A stretch of 64,000 nucleotides of DNA, taken from assembly GCF_023634655.1 (NCBI RefSeq), contig NZ_JAMKMS010000014.1, forward strand, positions 62,001 through 126,000, given 5' to 3'. This document shows positions 62,929 through 64,000 of this stretch, piece by piece. Within the stretch, counting starts at the first letter, position 1. Each line of letters begins with the position of its first letter. This stretch comes from Vibrio methylphosphonaticus. GTDB taxonomy: Bacteria > Pseudomonadota > Gammaproteobacteria > Enterobacterales > Vibrionaceae. Both the position numbers and the translations under genes were made by a program. The notes beneath the pieces were generated by a model. The model was not told the DNA's origin. It saw only the letters and a program-made list of their open reading frames with translations, and ran no database searches.

Positions 62929-63704
62929 GACGCGTAATAGCCAGGCATTTAACCGTACTATTTATAGTGACGTTGTCACCTTTTGTATGGGCTGATAAAC
63001 TCACCGTTTATGCTGCATCATCGATGACGAATGCCATTAACGCCTTAGCGCAAAGTTATACTCAGCAAAGTGGTGTCGACGTTACTACCGTTTTTGGTGG
63101 CTCCGCGTCATTGGCTCGACAGGTCTATCAGGGAGCACCCGCCGATGTGTTTATTTCAGCCAATGAACGCTGGGTTGAGTACCTAATAGAACAGGACATT
63201 ACCTCGAATGATGCGATATCTGTTATCGCTAAAAATCAACTGGTGGTGGTGTCAAAACATCGTTCACAACCCGATCATACTTTTTCTGTGTCCGAGGCTC
63301 AATCATGGATACATGCGTTGGGCGGTGGTCGTTTAGCCATTGGCATGCCGACTTCAGTACCAGCCGGGATTTATGCAAAGCAGTCTCTAGAATCAGTGGG
63401 GGTCTGGGAGTATTTGAAAACCCGACTGGCACCCTTGAGTAATGTCAGGCAGGTGTTGGCAATGGTTGAACGTGGTGAAACGCCACTTGGGGTTGTGTAT
63501 AAAACAGATGCTTTACTCAGCCCTGAGATCGAGGTATTAGCCACATTTGATAGCGGTTCTCACGATGCTATCGTCTATCCTTTAGTGAAACTGAGCCAAT
63601 CTAAATCTTCACAACAATTTGTTGAATTCGTCTTGTCAAATGAAGGGCAGCGGTTACTACAGACTTATGGTTTTGAGGCGATAGATACGAAGAGTAAGCA
63701 ATAA
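62925..63704 (+). CDS. modA: Molybdate ABC transporter binding protein
   Basis: A 259-residue periplasmic protein that captures molybdate. The start ATG 62925 overlaps the cobQ stop by four bases (ATGA), implying translational coupling. A longer frame starts 27 bases upstream. The signal peptide ends near VWA. Binding-site segments AASSMTNAINAL, FGGSASLARQV, GAPADVFISANERWV and PTSVPAGIYAKQSL are typical of ModA. It feeds the ModB permease that starts 84 bases downstream. Confidence 0.94.
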   Translation: MRRVIARHLTVLFIVTLSPFVWADKLTVYAASSMTNAINALAQSYTQQSGVDVTTVFGGSASLARQVYQGAPADVFISANERWVEYLIEQDITSNDAISVIAKNQLVVVSKHRSQPDHTFSVSEAQSWIHALGGGRLAIGMPTSVPAGIYAKQSLESVGVWEYLKTRLAPLSNVRQVLAMVERGETPLGVVYKTDALLSPEIEVLATFDSGSHDAIVYPLVKLSQSKSSQQFVEFVLSNEGQRLLQTYGFEAIDTKSKQ

Positions 63705-63787
63705 GAAGCATCGAAGAGGTCAAGATATTGCGAACAAATAGGACGATTGATATGGGTAAGCTCGTAGATGGTAATAGTGAATAAACG

Positions 63788-64000
63788 ATGTTAAGTGAAT
63801 ATGAACTTCAAGCGCTTTGGTTGAGTCTGAAAGTCGCGAGTGTTGCCATCATATGGTTAATTCCTATTGGTATCTTTTTGGCTTGGATATTGAGTAAAAA
63901 AACGTTTGTTGGCAAAAGCTTGCTTGATAGTTTAATTCACCTGCCACTTGTGTTACCTCCCGTTGTCGTAGGATATTTATTGCTTATCTCCATGGGACGC
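63788..64000 (+). CDS. modB: Molybdate ABC transporter permease, N-terminal part
   Basis: The first 71 codons of modB, running off the window. It begins MLSEYELQALWLSLKVASVA, typical of ModB. A membrane span (IIWLIPIGIFLAWIL) and the start of the conserved LIHLPLVLPPVVVGYLL segment follow. The gene should continue to about 225-230 residues. It forms the channel for ModA-delivered molybdate with the ATPase ModC, expected beyond the edge. Confidence 0.92.
   Translation, partial: MLSEYELQALWLSLKVASVAIIWLIPIGIFLAWILSKKTFVGKSLLDSLIHLPLVLPPVVVGYLLLISMGR

Overview
This window looks like a stretch of a Vibrionaceae genome (Gammaproteobacteria), probably the second chromosome. The base composition is moderate, the genes are closely packed, and many products match the kinds and lengths found in Vibrio and Photobacterium: kbl-tdh, gsk, creA, a short ribosome hibernation factor, acpH, a second KAS III enzyme, nrdDG, cobQ-modAB, DUF3820, and a RimK-associated zinc protease. 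The species and replicon assignment is inference. No tRNA, rRNA, CRISPR array, insertion sequence or phage was seen. Both edges cut genes: a LytS-type kinase at the left and modB at the right.

Layout. 1-9.9 kb: LytS/LytTR two-component pair, a YaeR-type glyoxalase, a LysR regulator divergent from the threonine-degrading kbl-tdh unit, a DUF457 membrane protein, and an MFS exporter divergent from its own LysR regulator. 10-16.8 kb: a frameshifted gene remnant, a 1119-residue calcium-binding-type lipoprotein downstream of a LuxR-type regulator, then cupin, DUF3820 and RidA-family proteins. 16.9-31.5 kb: periplasmic folding genes (FKBP, DsbA-like lipoprotein), an OmpA-type lipoprotein, gsk and fhs, a diguanylate cyclase, creA, a HAD phosphatase, an exported amidohydrolase, a hibernation factor, rnhA, and a catalase gene interrupted by one in-frame TAA. 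31.8-42.6 kb: periplasmic amylase malS, then a DctB/DctD-like sigma54 two-component system next to a TAXI-type TRAP transporter and L-2-hydroxyglutarate oxidase lhgO. 42.8-45.8 kb: YitT, acpH, fabH-like gene. 46-53.9 kb: a reactive-sulfur module with a persulfide/CoA-disulfide reductase, an ArsR-type thiol sensor, two YeeE/YedE half-transporters, an RND pump and DUF2892. 53.9-64 kb: an exported endonuclease/phosphatase, anaerobic nrdDG with FNR and NrdR sites, an aminotransferase, an aspartic-protease-like lipoprotein, two small envelope proteins, cobQ and modAB.

Two regulatory circuits can be read directly. First, the TAXI-TRAP/lhgO unit has a sigma54 promoter (GG-N10-GC) preceded by three GCAA-N4-TTGC dyads. 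These are the expected enhancer sites for the DctD-like regulator encoded next door, and together they suggest inducible uptake and oxidation of L-2-hydroxyglutarate or a related acid. Second, an identical 17-base operator (ATTAG-N6-CTAAT type) lies in the reductase/ArsR divergent promoter and, inverted, in front of the RND operon. This ties a multidrug-type pump into a sulfide/persulfide regulon.

A third pattern is that several genes run straight into short tandem repeats (7 to 17 bp units) at or beside their stop codons.
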